Source: Nitzschia sp. DOCU1
Lineage: Eukaryota > Bacillariophyta > Bacillariophyceae > Bacillariales > Bacillariaceae
NCBI GenBank assembly: GCA_951394045.1
Contig: OX595985.1
Coordinates: 3,348,001 to 3,412,000 of the forward strand
DNA: 64,000 bases
Direction: 5' to 3'
The position numbers and the translations under genes are program-made. The notes beneath the pieces are model-generated. The model saw nothing but the letters and a program-made list of their open reading frames with translations, was not told the origin of the DNA and did not search any database. This document shows, piece after piece, positions 23,053 through 35,492 of the stretch. Positions within the stretch are counted from its first letter, which is position 1, and each line of letters begins with the position of its first letter.

Positions 23053-24234
23053 TCATTTTTGGAGTGCCAACATTATTCTGGGGGACATGTGGGGTGGGTG
23101 CTTGGTACTTTTTGCCACAGAACTGCACTCTGCCAGTTCACAATAGTAGCTGGAATGGCATGCCAAAGAAGGACGACCAAGCATGTAAAATGGCCTCTCA
23201 GAGCATCCAAAAATCGAGAATGAGGAGACCTGGTTGATGACAGGAGGCCTGGGGAGATCCTTCAATGTCATTGCAACAATTCCGCGCAGGGTTCCTGGTT
23301 CATGCACAATGCCTGTAACATCTTCCAACCGACTACTGTCCATGCAAGTATCCAAGGGGGTTGTAGGACAGGTTCGTTCAGAGGGAAGAATTACTTTTGG
23401 GTCATACCCCAAATAGTTGAAGACTTCTTGGGCCATCTGATATCGAGTCACCCGTAATGGACCCCCCATATTGTAAATATTGTACTCACCACTGGGTGAA
23501 TCCTGATTGGCAACAAAGTAATCCACGACTCGGCATACATGCTCAACACTCACAACAGTTCGATATTCATTGGTGAAAAAGGAAGTTGCTTTTTGATCCC
23601 TGGAAGCGCAAAAGTGCAGAAATGTATCATGGGCCTGGGTTAAGGGTGCAATGGGTCCCATGATAATATCTGAGCGCAGAATCACAGTCCACTGGGCCTT
23701 TGGATGCTCCTTCAGGTATTGTTCCATTTCCAAATTTGTCCGACCATAGACATTTACAGGGTTTGGAGCATCGTTTTCTTCATTGTAGAACCCCTCCAGG
23801 GCAGTGTTTCTTGCACCGTCATAGACATGAACAGTGGACAGGGCAACAAGACACACACCTTCTAGCTTTTGAAAAAAATATTCAGGAACATTGATCCTCC
23901 TGGCCTTTTCTGGATCCTTTTCACATGCTCCAGGAAACGAGAGCCCAGCTGTGTGGATACAAATATCAAAACTGTGTTGCTCGAAAAGGGCATCAACTGA
24001 TTCTGGATGTGTCATATCGCAGGAGAAGGGGATTACATTGACTTTGGTGAAAAGTTGAGAACATTCTTGGGTAGCATGCTCGAACCCTGGAGACTGATTA
24101 TACGTTGCAACCACTGTCACGGAGTTGAGGGAGGATTCAGCACCATTGATCTTAATCCCGTTTGTCATCCAGTGCCATAGCAAATGCTGCCCAAGGTACC
24201 CAGAGGCACCGGTCAACAAAATTTTGGTTGTCAT
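23053..24234 (-). CDS. NAD(P)-dependent extended SDR, RmlD/MAT2B-like epimerase or reductase
   Basis: A likely host gene with a clean ATG at 24234. The Rossmann nucleotide-binding motif TGASGYLG lies at residues 8-15; CIHTAGLS near 92; a strand ending LSTVHVYDG (S133, T134); and VYGRTN with Y163. This pattern fits dTDP-4-dehydrorhamnose reductase-like proteins and methionine adenosyltransferase regulatory subunits. The usual YxxxK lysine is asparagine (N167), which would weaken catalysis and favours a regulatory role. The last 50 or so residues (after SSFSIFGC) look unlike the family; a short 3' intron or altered end is possible. It probably acts in the cytosol, as no signal peptide is seen. 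Confidence 0.75.
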   Translation of the reverse strand: MTTKILLTGASGYLGQHLLWHWMTNGIKINGAESSLNSVTVVATYNQSPGFEHATQECSQLFTKVNVIPFSCDMTHPESVDALFEQHSFDICIHTAGLSFPGACEKDPEKARRINVPEYFFQKLEGVCLVALSTVHVYDGARNTALEGFYNEENDAPNPVNVYGRTNLEMEQYLKEHPKAQWTVILRSDIIMGPIAPLTQAHDTFLHFCASRDQKATSFFTNEYRTVVSVEHVCRVVDYFVANQDSPSGEYNIYNMGGPLRVTRYQMAQEVFNYLGYDPKVILPSERTCPTTPLDTCMDSSRLEDVTGIVHEPGTLRGIVAMTLKDLPRPPVINQVSSFSIFGCSERPFYMLGRPSLACHSSYYCELAECSSVAKSTKHPPHMSPRIMLALQK

Positions 24235-24604
24235 CTTCAGCTAGGGCGATTTTTTCCTCTTATACTTTTGAAATAGGCAATCCAATAAATTGTTCCTGTT
24301 TTGCCTGAATCTGTACCTCTCTTCTGTGGAGAGACACCGTGCACTCCACCACAACTCCAGTACCAATAGAGGGTCTTTTCAATTTTGGAGGGAAAACCTG
24401 TGAAGAACCCGGGATACAAAAATGGTGGAAGAAGTTGTTCTTTTTGTCAGAGTCTCTACCTCTCTTGATTGCAGGAGCAATGATTTCAATTTGTGGAGGG
24501 AAAATCTTTGGGATTTGGCGGGATTTTGGCTTTCAACTTTTGGAGGGAAAAGTCAAACTTCCTACAACACGGTGTATCGCGGTGCTGGGTCAAACTCATT
24601 ATTA
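24235..24604. other. Intergenic region with repeated TGGAGGGAAAA motif
   Basis: Contains the SDR gene's upstream region. Three copies of TGGAGGGAAAA occur near 24386, 24494 and 24541. No gene seen. Confidence 0.45.
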
Positions 24605-24703
24605 GAGATTTCCTGGCTTCGATTTGGGCTTCCCGTTTGGGCTTCCCGCGCGAAGGATATTAGAGATTTCCTGGCTTCGATTTGGGCTTCCCGTTTGGGC
24701 TTC
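24605..24703 (+). repeat. Left terminal inverted repeat, tandemly doubled
   Basis: Two 41-bp copies (24605-24645, 24663-24703) in a 58-bp tandem period. Each is the inverse of 26632-26672 with one mismatch. Confidence 0.85.
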
Positions 24704-25041
24704 CCGCGCGAAGGATATTTGCGAAAGATATCCTTGGCTCTTTCCTTTCCTGGTGGCATTTGAGCTTGAATTTAGGCTTCGACCTTTTAAAATTTTGCTT
24801 CTAGGGATCCACATGCATGTGTTTGGAGCCAGCCAGCTTTCCAACCTAAGTGAGGTCCACTCACCCAGCGAGCACTCCCAGCCATGCTGGTTTCGAATCG
24901 CCGAATCCCCGACGACGACGACGACGAAGAAACAAAATTCCTTACTACTTGTCTTGTTTGCTGATTGTTGACAAAAAAGTATCCCACTCCCTTCTACAAC
25001 GCAACAAACCAACAACATTCCATCAAATAGGGCTATCTACC

Positions 25042-25752
25042 ATGTCCCTTCGCCAGTGGAGTACTGCTTTGGAGAGACAACTACTTCGTCAAGCAATCAA
25101 TGATGCACTGAGAGTGGGTTTTGAGAGAGATTTGTTGTTACTTCAGGGCAACAGTCATTCTGATTCTGACAGCAACGATGGTTTTGATCAGGTGGGCGAC
25201 AATCATTCACATTCCAGTGGTGGTGGGGGTGGGGATTCTTTTGGAGGCATCTATTCAAGCAGCAACGAATCCTCTCTCTCTGGTTTGGAGAGTCATGATG
25301 ATGATTCTATTTTGAGCAACGACTCCATTTCAAGTGATGATGACTCCATGTTGAGGAGTGGTGAGGATGGTGATGATTCCTTTATGAGCAATGATGACTC
25401 CATTCCAAGCATGATGGAAAGAAGCTATGATTCTGATCAAGATAAAACTAGCAGCACGGAAACTTCAAGTGTTACTTCGAGTGTTGAAAGTGATGCTTTA
25501 TCACTGGACTATATTTTTGGTCAACTTGTATTTGGTGTGGACGAGAGACGTGCTGCCATCGAGTCACCATTGGAGGATGGGAACATTGAGTGGGGGCGTC
25601 GAATGAAAATATGTGACATCAGTGACTCGGATGCAGTGGCTGAATTTCGCTTCCGGAAGGACCATCTCCAGGAAGTGTCAGATGCTGCTGCCTCATCCTC
25701 TGAGTTTGGATCTAAGTACTTTCGCAGAGCTGAAGACCCCAACAAAGAATGA
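25042..25752 (+). pseudogene. Harbinger-type transposase, N-terminal part only
   Basis: ATG at 25042 (MSLRQWSTALERQL). An acidic Ser/Asp-rich low-complexity region is followed by a segment near residues 188-215 with WGRRMKICDISD and EFRFRKDHLQEV, which resembles the region just before the DDE domain of PIF/Harbinger transposases. The frame ends 20 codons later with no catalytic domain, so an internal deletion joined it to the end of the convergent gene. Confidence 0.65.
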
Positions 25753-25754
25753 TT

Positions 25755-26327
25755 CAGAGCAGACATTTTGAGCAAATCTGCCTCCTGTCGCATGTTCTTC
25801 AAAGCTGTTGCACCAGCCTTGGTCTTCTTGTCCTTCTCTTCCTCGGCTGCCATCTTCAGTTCAAGAATATCCTCCAGAGCCTGGACAAGCTCGCCATCTG
25901 GAGCTTCATCATCTTCGCCAGACCGAAAAGGGGCACCATCAGATTGGGCTTTGGCCCACTCAAGCAGCTTTCCAGCACGGGACCGTATAGTTTTAATGTT
26001 AGATATGAATGGGAATACATCAGCCTCTTTTTCCAACAAGGATTTCACGTCTTCCCAGATCTTAACCTTGGATCCATGCGTGCTTGAATATGGATTGTGA
26101 ACAATCAGTGTCCTAGCCAACAATATATCTTTCATATTGCTGGGGTCGAGGAATGGAAAAGTTTTCTTACCATTAACTTCCTTCTCGATGGGCAACCATG
26201 CAATGGCCTTGTTCCGTGCCGCCGCTTTCCTGGTGGTACCATCTGCCTTGGTGGCCTCCACAACCTCGGCACTACTACCATCATCAGTGCTGTTGTCATC
26301 AGCAGAATCCATCCTGGAGCTCATCTG
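25755..26327 (-). CDS. Myb/SANT-like protein of the Harbinger element
   Basis: Start at the ATG read down from 26327 (MSSRMDSADD). The central region (DILLARTLIVHNPY ... KIWEDVKSLL ... IKTIRSRAGKLLEWAKA) has the three-helix spacing of Myb/SANT-like DNA-binding proteins that accompany Harbinger transposases and bring them to the ends of the element. A charged coiled-coil-like tail follows (KMAAEEEKDKKTK). The frame continues to 25521 across the deletion junction, so the true C-terminus is uncertain. Confidence 0.6.
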
Positions 26328-26631
26328 GGGTTTCCAATTCACAAGTCCTTGAGCAAATAGTGGTGATTCAACGCAGCGAAAGCACAAAGCTTTTCAAAGT
26401 AGTAGTTACAGCAGGATTTTCAAATTTGTCGGAAGGAAGACAAGAGAAGGCTGGCGTGCGTCGGCCCACTCCCTCCAACAATGACGATTCTGATTGGCCA
26501 CTGGATGAAGCCCAAACGTCACAAGACGAAGCCAAAACCATAAAAGTTTGGGCTTCATTTGGGCCATTTGGAGCATATTTCCTTCCTTCATCCGATTCAT
26601 TTGGGCTTCACGACTAAATTGACTGGAAAAT

Positions 26632-26672
26632 GAAGCCCAAATGGGAAGCCCAAATCGAAGCCAGGAAATCTC
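26632..26672 (-). repeat. Right terminal inverted repeat of Harbinger element
   Basis: 41 bp, the inverse of 24605-24645 with one mismatch. Directly after it begins a second copy of the element's left interior. Confidence 0.85.
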
Positions 26673-27152
26673 TATTTGCGAAAGATATCCTTGGCTCTTT
26701 CCTTTCCTGGTGGCATTTGAGCTTGAATTTAGGCTTCGACCTTTTAAAATTTTGCTTCAAGGGATCCACATGCATGTGTTTGGAGCCAGCCAGCTTTCCA
26801 ACCTAAGTGAGGTCCACTCACCCAGCGAGCACTCCCAGCCATGCTGGTTTCGAATCGCCGAATCCCCGACGACGACGACGACGAAGAAACAAAATTCCTT
26901 ACTACTTGTCTTGTTTGCTGATTGTTGACAAAAAAGTATCCCACTCCCTTCTACAACGCAACAAACCAACAACATTCCATCAAATAGGGCTATCTACCAT
27001 GTCCCTTCGCCAGTGGAGTACTGCTTTGGAGAGACAACTACTTCGTCAAGCAATCAATGATGCACTGAGAGTGGGTTTTGAGAGAGATTTGTTGTTACTT
27101 CAGGGCAACAGTCATTCTGATTCTGACAGCAACGATGGTTTTGATCAGGTGG
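26673..27152 (+). mobile_element. Second, truncated Harbinger copy
   Basis: 480 bp matching 24716-25195 (offset 1957), nearly identical. It includes the transposase ATG at 26999 and the first 50 or so codons, then stops at GATCAGGTGG where Co-D-associated sequence begins. The two copies lie head to tail with no left inverted repeat of their own between them. Confidence 0.8.
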
Positions 27153-27656
27153 TTGACCATCGCGGACCTAAGTAAAGTGCCGAACGGGGCATATATTTAG
27201 TCGTGCAATTTTCGTTTTCTCCGTCGTACAACTTGTATGCCATAAGAGCACCGTCTAAGTCAGAACGCGCGATCTTAGTCAAACTAATCAACAGAATGAG
27301 AATTGCAGGCTCATAACCTAATATTCAGAACCGCAAGTTTGAACATGTGGCATCGTCTACCAACGTCATCGCTCAGACCGCGCGTCTGTTGTTGATTCCA
27401 CATGCCACGTCAGGCATGCCGGCATCCTTTCCAGCGAGCACCGGCCAGTCACAAAGATCCGTTGTCTGCCGAGCGCGCCAAACTCAAACGGGATTTCCCG
27501 CCTCATTCAAAACACTCGCAATCTACTCATAAATTAGATTGCTCATCATCTCTGTGTCGTTCACTTCCGTTTGACTTTAGCAGAGCAATCTAATTCTTCA
27601 GACCTGCCGACATTGCTGTTACTCCACCAACAGCACTCTTTGTCGCAGCTCCTACA
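27153..27656 (+). other. Putative Co-D 5' LTR/leader, limits unknown
   Basis: Non-coding, directly before Co-D gag. It contains a perfect 12-bp inverted repeat, ATTAGATTGCTC at 27533-27544 and its complement at 27583-27594, 38 bp apart. I found no second copy to define an LTR. Confidence 0.4.
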
Positions 27657-28606
27657 ATGACGACTACCGTCCTATCCATTGACGACATGGACAAATCCTT
27701 TCCATGTACCGTCGAGAAAATCGTCGGCCAGCCGACCTACGCCACCTTGCAAGGGCTCCGCGAATCCCTCAAGATGAATGCCGCATCCGTGCCGACCACC
27801 GCAGGTGGCGGCCAACACGGCTATCTTGGCCTCGTCCTCTCCGACACCGTCTACACAGCACTCGCCGGCGCCAACAATGGGTTTACCCCTCCCACCAATC
27901 CCGGTGACACACCCACTATCCCACGCAATGCCACTGACGAACAGCTAGCCGCCCTAGAACGCCGCCACAAAGTGCTCCTCCGAAACTGGTACACATACCT
28001 CAATGTCCATGCCGCTCTCAAAAAGCAACTTGTAGGCGCTATCGAGCCCCTGTACCTTCGCACCAAAATCGACCGCAATCTTGGGTACCAAAATGTCAAG
28101 CTCCGCGATCTCCTTGAGTTCCTTTTCACCAGTTATGGCCAAATCACCCCGCAGGCCCTTGCGGAGAACCGCAAGCTCTTGGATCAGCCTTGGGACGGCA
28201 ACAGCCCCTTCGAGACCCTTATTGACAGTGTCGAAACCTGCGTAGAATTTGCAGCCGACGGCAATGCCCCAATCAGCGACAGCCACATCCTGACCTCTGC
28301 CTACAGTTCCGTTTGGGCAACCGGTCTGTACTTTGATGATTGCAAAAGGTGGCTTGCCAAACCCACCGCCGAACAAACATGGGATAACTTCAAGCTCCAC
28401 TTCTTGGACGCTCCCTCCGCCTCCAACAAACCACTACCGGCCGCGCAGGTTTCATCAACGTGGCCATTGCCGACCAGGAAAACGCGACAGTAGAAGCCTT
28501 GGCCAACCTGGCCACGGCCACAGCCTCCGACCGCCAAGCATTCGCAGCCCTAGTTGACAACACCACCAACCTCACAACACAGTTGGCCCAGAAGGACGAA
28601 GAAATT
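27657..28606 (+). pseudogene. Co-D copia gag, frameshifted and cut by Gy-C LTR
   Basis: ATG at 27657 (MTTTVLSIDDMDKSF). A 278-codon frame of copia gag type (VLLRNWYTYLNVHAALKKQL; SYGQITPQAL). A frameshift near 28450 leads to a second open stretch (VAIADQENATVEALANLATA) with a coiled-coil appearance that ends at 28606, where the Gy-C 5' LTR begins. The rest of this family's pol is probably the piece at 51077-52738. Confidence 0.75.
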
Positions 28607-29138
28607 TGCAGTACACTGCTTTACACGTCGACTCCTTCGAATGATTGTAGTCCAATAATATTAGTCTATTTAGTCATGTGTGACATCATGTGTGATGACG
28701 TAGCATGACGAAAGCGTTGCATGCGGACGCGAACGCTAGGCCGGTCTCGGACATCGTCGGACAAGGCCCATAACCTATTGACGTCACCGTCGGCGTGACG
28801 TTGCATGACGCAGGCATCGCGCATGACTCCAGCTAGTCGAATGCCGATGAGATCCTAGTGTCAATGCCACCTAAGATCTGGCACCTCGATGACATCGAGG
28901 TAGCTATACTTTATTCCAGAGTAGCTGACGACGTCCAAAGAACCCTAGTACAACGTCGTAGCTAGTCTACTACAAGATGCATCAACCTCCTGTTCGGATT
29001 GTTGTCGATGCATGTCAAAGGTCTCGACTCTACTAGAACTACGAGAGCCTACGAGACAACTTGCATGAGAAATACATCTAGTTTTTAACCTAGCCATAAT
29101 TTTCACAACCTTTTCGATCCTACAAACGACGTAGTGCA
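28607..29138 (+). repeat. Gy-C 5' LTR
   Basis: 532 bp, TGCAGTACACTGC to CGTAGTGCA. It pairs with 38892-39424, from which it differs at about ten places by eye. It holds a cluster of TGACG motifs: 28696, 28706, 28779 (the full TGACGTCA), 28796 and 28806. Palindrome AGTGTTAACACT follows at 29140-29151. Confidence 0.95.
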
Positions 29139-29189
29139 TAGTGTTAACACTCCACGACAATCGTCGTGATCAAGATCAATTTACTCAAG

Positions 29190-29346
29190 ATGAAGCTCTC
29201 TAACGCAACCGTTGCCGCCGCCGCGGCTATTCCTCGCCATGACATGTTGAGAAAAGGTTTTCAACGAGCCCCGATCCCTATTCAACGTGAACCTGAAGTT
29301 GCAGTGAACAAGGAAAAGCTGGTTACCTTCAAGTGTCGCAATGTTC
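29190..29346 (+). pseudogene. Gy-C gag, 5' part
   Basis: ATG at 29190 ([17 protein letters not shown]). It is interrupted after residue 52 by A1. The last five bases, TGTTC (29342-29346), are the target duplication repeated at 34433-34437, where gag resumes in the same frame. Confidence 0.9.
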
Positions 29347-29964
29347 TGCCATACCCCACAGAGACGCGTAAATAGTTTAGTCATATTAGTCCTACACGCT
29401 GGTAGTCTTAGTAGTCGTAGACGAACGGAGTTGTCCGCCTGACGGACAACGTACAGACGGCTAACGGACACGGACACGAACAAACGGTGACGTCGTCGCT
29501 GACGGTGCACCGACGCAACGATCAAAGCAGTCGTAGCGTTACACATGGAAGCGCTCTGTAGTATATTGCATAGTAACATTCGACTAACCCATAGAGTCCC
29601 TTGCCAACGGCATGCCTACAATCTAAGTAGTAAATATGCATCACCTAATAGAGGAGATGTATTTAGAGCAAGGAAATAATTCAGACCATGGGCGACGAGG
29701 AGTCGTAGCTAGCCAGGACTAGGGACGCCTAGTTGCAAGGCGACGATACGAGGAATCGACATATCCGAATGAATAGAATATATGCGCGTTATTTACGCGC
29801 GGGGAAAGACGTTCACAAAATGAACGATCGGTCGCAAATATTTGAAAGACGAAAATCTTTCGTCTCGTCAATCTTGTTGTTGGAATGAATGCAAATAGAT
29901 GTAACATAGGTCTCACAATTACAATTGTCTTCTACTTTTATTTCGTCACCCCCGGGATAGGGCA
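29347..29964 (+). repeat. A1 5' LTR (Gy-A)
   Basis: 618 bp. It contains conserved stem-loops: GCGCGT/ACGCGC (29784-29800), a GTTCA/TGAAC stem (29811-29825) and GACGAAA/TTTCGTC (29848-29864). Confidence 0.95.
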
Positions 29965-29989
29965 CAGTTTTAAAACTCCCGTTTGAAGG

Positions 29990-31478
29990 ATGAAGACCTC
30001 CTACTCTAACCACGAGTACGCGAAGAAAGTTGCGTTGCTTCTGACTCAAGCCGCTCACGTCAACCCTCCGTTGATCCCCTTCCGTCGCGAGAAACCCAAG
30101 GACGAAGAGACTCTCCAAGACGATGAGAAGTCCAAGAAGGTCAAGATCAAGTTAGACCCAACCGATGAGGATTCGGACGAGTTCGAAACGCGTTGCTTTA
30201 TCTTCGAACAAGGCGACGCCGAACGATGGGTCAAGTGGCGGATGCAGATGGACGAGTTGATTCGGGACGTCCCCTTGGACGATGGGGAAAAGAAAATCAA
30301 GTATGCGAAGGCGTTGTTGGCTGGAGAGGCAAGGCAAAGGTTCGCAGACATCGTTGCCAACCTACGTCACAACATTGACGAGTCGGACGAAGAAGAAGAA
30401 GAGACCCCGGACGACACCTTTAACGAGGCGATGCAACGAATGGGGCAGTACTACTTCGGCACCGAGCACGCCTACCGCCGCCAGCGAAACTATCTACGCT
30501 ATCACGTGTTCATGATGGAGATGTCGTTGGCCGACTTCAAGGCCGAACTACTCCGTCAAAACAACATGCTACCTTACTTCCCGATCCCCGAAGACAAAAC
30601 GAGCTGTGAGATGTTCGACGACGACGAACTCGTGGAGATCCTCGACCGAGCGAAAAGGATCGAGTGGCAGCGAGACCTGCTCACCTCGAACATCGATCCC
30701 TTCTCAATGACGCTCGACGAGTACTACAAATACTTGGAAAAGCTCGAGGCCAAGCACGTCTTCGACGATGCGGTCAGAGCAGATAAAAAGAACAAAGAAA
30801 AGAAAAACGCCGAACGATCCGAAAGCGAAAGCAAGGACGGCGGTAAGAAAAGAAAGAGAGGCAAAGACCGCAAGAAAGCCGAAAAGGGGGACAGAAAGAA
30901 GCCCTGCGAGCACTGCGGCAAGTTTCATCCGGCCCCCGACGACAAGTGTTGGAGCCTACCTGGCAATGCCAAGGATCGCCCAAACAAACGTCCGCGTGGA
31001 GCCCGTGAGAACATGTTCTCGGCACTCCAGATGGAGACTGTCGTGAAAGCCCTCGCTAAGAAACAAAGTAAGAAAGAAAAAGGGAAGACCAAAGCCAAAA
31101 GGCAGGTCAGTTTCCAGCTGAATAATCGTTCGGACAGTAGCAGTAACGAAAGTAGTGAATCCGAGAGCGACTACATCGACTACAATAGCGAAAATGAACA
31201 TAGTTTTGCTATTCGAACGTCACGCCCTGGAATAGAGCCAAATAGGAAAATTGCCAGGCGGCTAACTACAGAAATAGTCGTCGAAGCGGTAAATCCTAGA
31301 GGTGAATCCTATGTCCTTAGAACTCTACTAGATACGGGTACTAGTCGTTCCATCGTTCTTAAGAACTTTGTGACGCTTAGCCAGCTAGTTCCCACTGGAA
31401 AACGAGTTACTACTTGGACTACAATGGGCGGCAAATTCAAGACGGACAAAGTCGGAATGATTCGCTTCAGGATCCCCA
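29990..31478 (+). pseudogene. A1 gag-protease
   Basis: ATG at 29990 (MKTSYSNHEY). Gag with zinc-binding CEHCGKFHPAPDDKC at residues 305-319 (CX2CX3HX6C) after a Lys/Arg-rich stretch, acidic Ser-rich linker, and protease LLDTGTSRS near residue 446. A deletion of about 7 bp near 31478, compared with A3, breaks the frame before the end of the protease. Confidence 0.9.
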
Positions 31479-32777
31479 AACTAGTAAGGAGATACACTGG
31501 CCATGTCACGTCGACGAGCACACAGATCGCGAAAGCTCACCTTACGACCTAATTCTAGGACTTGACCTATTAGCCGAATTGAAGTTTGTACTCGATTTCG
31601 AGAAACGAACGATTCGATGGGGCGATAGCGAAGTCGAGATGAAGGAAAGTGGTGTTGTGACGGATCCAGAGGCTCTACAGCTTCTGTACGAGATGTCTCA
31701 AGACGCCCCCGTTATTCAAGCGGCGGAAGAACGACAAGCTAAGATCCTTGACGCCGACTACTCCAAAGTTGAGATGGAAGAGTTTGTTGACTCACTCGAC
31801 TACTTGACTAAGGAGCAGCGAGACGAGCTACTAGCTGAACTGAAGCAGCACCCCACACTATTCGGAGGCGGATTAGGTAAACTTAAAATAGATCCTATTC
31901 GTCTAGAGTTAAAAGAAGGAGCAAAGCCGTATCATGCTAAGCCATTCGGCATTCCTCATGCGTACGAGCAAACGACGCGAAAAGAGATCGAAAGCGTGTC
32001 AGCCAATCCACATGGACGGCCGGCACGTTCATTCAACCGAAGAAAACGGGCGATGTGCGCGTACTTACAGATTTTCGGAAACTCAACGAATATCTTGTGC
32101 GCAAGCCGCACCCACTGCCAAAGATCAACGAGTTATTGCAAAAACTCCAGGGCTTTAAATGGGCAACGGCTATTGACCTCAGCATGGGCTATTATCACAT
32201 TCCAATGGATAAGTACAGCCAAGGCCTCCTCGGTACTGTAATGCCGTGGGGCTTATATCAGTACCAGGTGCTGCCGATGGGTAATACCAATGCCCCTGAT
32301 ATTTTCCAAAGTATCATGATGCGTCTCCTTGGTGACCTGGAGTACGTACAAGTCTACATGGATGATATATTGATAACGAGCAAAGGCACATTTAGCGACC
32401 ATGTCGCAAAGCTCAAAGAGGTTCTCGCACGACTCGAACAAGCTGGTTTCCGCGCGAATGTACGCAAATGCAAATTTGCTGCCGACCGCGTTGAGTACCT
32501 AGGCTACGAGATTTCCCATAACGGTATCCATCCCCAACCTAAGAAAGTGGAAGCGATACTGAAGATGCAGCCGCCGCAAACGAAGCGACAACTGAGACGT
32601 TTCTTAGGCATGGTAAATTACTACCGTGATATGTGGCGGAAGCGATCGCACATACTGGTGCCGCTAACGGCGTTATGTTCCAAGTCAGTCCCGTGGAAAT
32701 GGACTCCCGAATGCAATGAATCATTCGAATCGATCAAGCGAGCAGTAGCGCGAGAGACGCTGTTGAACTTCCCCGAC
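31479..32777 (+). pseudogene. A1 protease end and reverse transcriptase
   Basis: Continues in a shifted frame: the protease end (LILGLDLLAEL), linker and RT entry. A second deletion of about 25 bp near 31995 shifts the frame again. From 32055 the RT is open, with TDFRKLN, YMDD (YVQVYMDDIL), YLGYEIS and FLGMVNYYRDMW. At about 32777, at NFPD, it jumps directly into integrase, losing all of RNase H. Confidence 0.9.
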
Positions 32778-34432
<1,655 letters not shown>

Positions 34433-35456
34433 TGTTCCTGAAGATCCAACCTCCACTCAGTTCGAACTGTCGATTCTTCCGTTCAACGGCGACGAGTCGC
34501 CTGAAACTTGGTTTCGCCTCCAAGAAAAGGCCAAAAAGGTGATCAACGGTCAGCACCTGACTACCGGTCCGCAAAAGTATGAGTTTTACCGCCGTATCCT
34601 CACCGGAAAGGCCCTCGCCAAGTTCGAGGAAACCGCAGCGACCGCTGGGAACGAAACAAGTGCAAATTTGAAAATCGTCCTCCAAGGAGTGACTAACTAC
34701 GTTCTCCCGGCTCGCGCACTTCAGACCCAGAAACGTTACATGCGCCGTTTGTGTTGCAAGCCTCCTGAGATGTCGATGAAGGAATATATCAGCCGCTTCC
34801 AGCAACTCAACAGCTACTTGGCGATGTTTGACAGCACTCGTGGAGCAGCCAACAAGCTTCCCAACGACGAGATCATTGAGCATGCAGAATTCGCCATTCC
34901 CGCCAGTTGGCGTCAACAGATGATCCTGCAGGGTTTCGAGCCGATTGACCACACTTTGGACGAGTTTACCCAGTTCTGCGAGCGCCTCGAATTCACCGAA
35001 AAATTGCACGAAACTCACCACGTCCGTAAGCAGAAGCCAGATGGCAACCATCCTCCGAAGGGGAAGCGAGACCCGCGAATGGATCACTCGAAGCCCGCTA
35101 TTAAGCGCGGCCCTAATGACAAGACTCCTCCCTTTAAATGTGCCTACCATGGCCCCAACTGGTCCCACAACACTGGGGACTGCAAGATGGTGGTGGCGCA
35201 GGCCCAGAAGATGGCTGCCGCCCATGGAAACTTCATCAAGAATGGCGATAAAAAGCCACGTTACGGTAACCGCACTTGGGTTCGTGACGATGGCGGCGCC
35301 AACAAGAAAGAAGAACTACATGCCATGATCCAGAACATGGTCAAGGACGCGGTCAAGGACGAATGCAAGCGCAAGGCGATTGATCCACCCGACGAGGAAA
35401 ACTTCAATGTGGACGAACTCTTGGCTAACCTTGTCGCTAGCGACGATGAAAACTGA
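34433..35456 (+). pseudogene. Gy-C gag, 3' part
   Basis: Resumes the gag frame after A1 (VPEDPTSTQFEL). Gypsy capsid region with SPETWFRLQEKAKK and QKRYMRRLC. A zinc-knuckle-like motif CAYHGPNWSHNTGDC has spacing CX2HX9HX4-style C... rather than a standard CCHC. The acidic C-terminus ends in GAA AAC TGA. Without A1, gag would be about 390 residues. Confidence 0.85.
35454..35456 (+). promoter_or_regulatory. In-frame UGA between Gy-C gag and pol
   Basis: The codons are GAA AAC TGA AGG TGT. The frame then runs 12 codons to the ATG at 35493 and on through pol with no further stop. Confidence 0.6.
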
Positions 35457-35492
35457 AGGTGTGAGCGAGTTGTACACGAAAAATCTAGTTTA

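Larger units (their letters stand above)
24605..26672 (+). mobile_element. PIF/Harbinger-like DNA transposon, internally deleted
   Basis: Bounded by 41-bp terminal inverted repeats at 24605-24645 and 26632-26672 (one mismatch); the left one is repeated 58 bp on, at 24663-24703. It encodes the N-terminus of a transposase on the plus strand and a Myb/SANT-like protein convergently on the minus strand, the two-gene layout known for Harbinger. The DDE catalytic domain is missing, so it is not autonomous. Copies of AAGCCCAAA, in both orientations, crowd the right subterminal region (26500-26660). A TWA target duplication is not clear. Confidence 0.75.

Noticed and set aside
24850..25041. An upstream 5' extension of the Harbinger transposase frame
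   Set aside because: The open stretch is Arg-rich low-complexity from a GAC repeat, and the clear ATG is at 25042.
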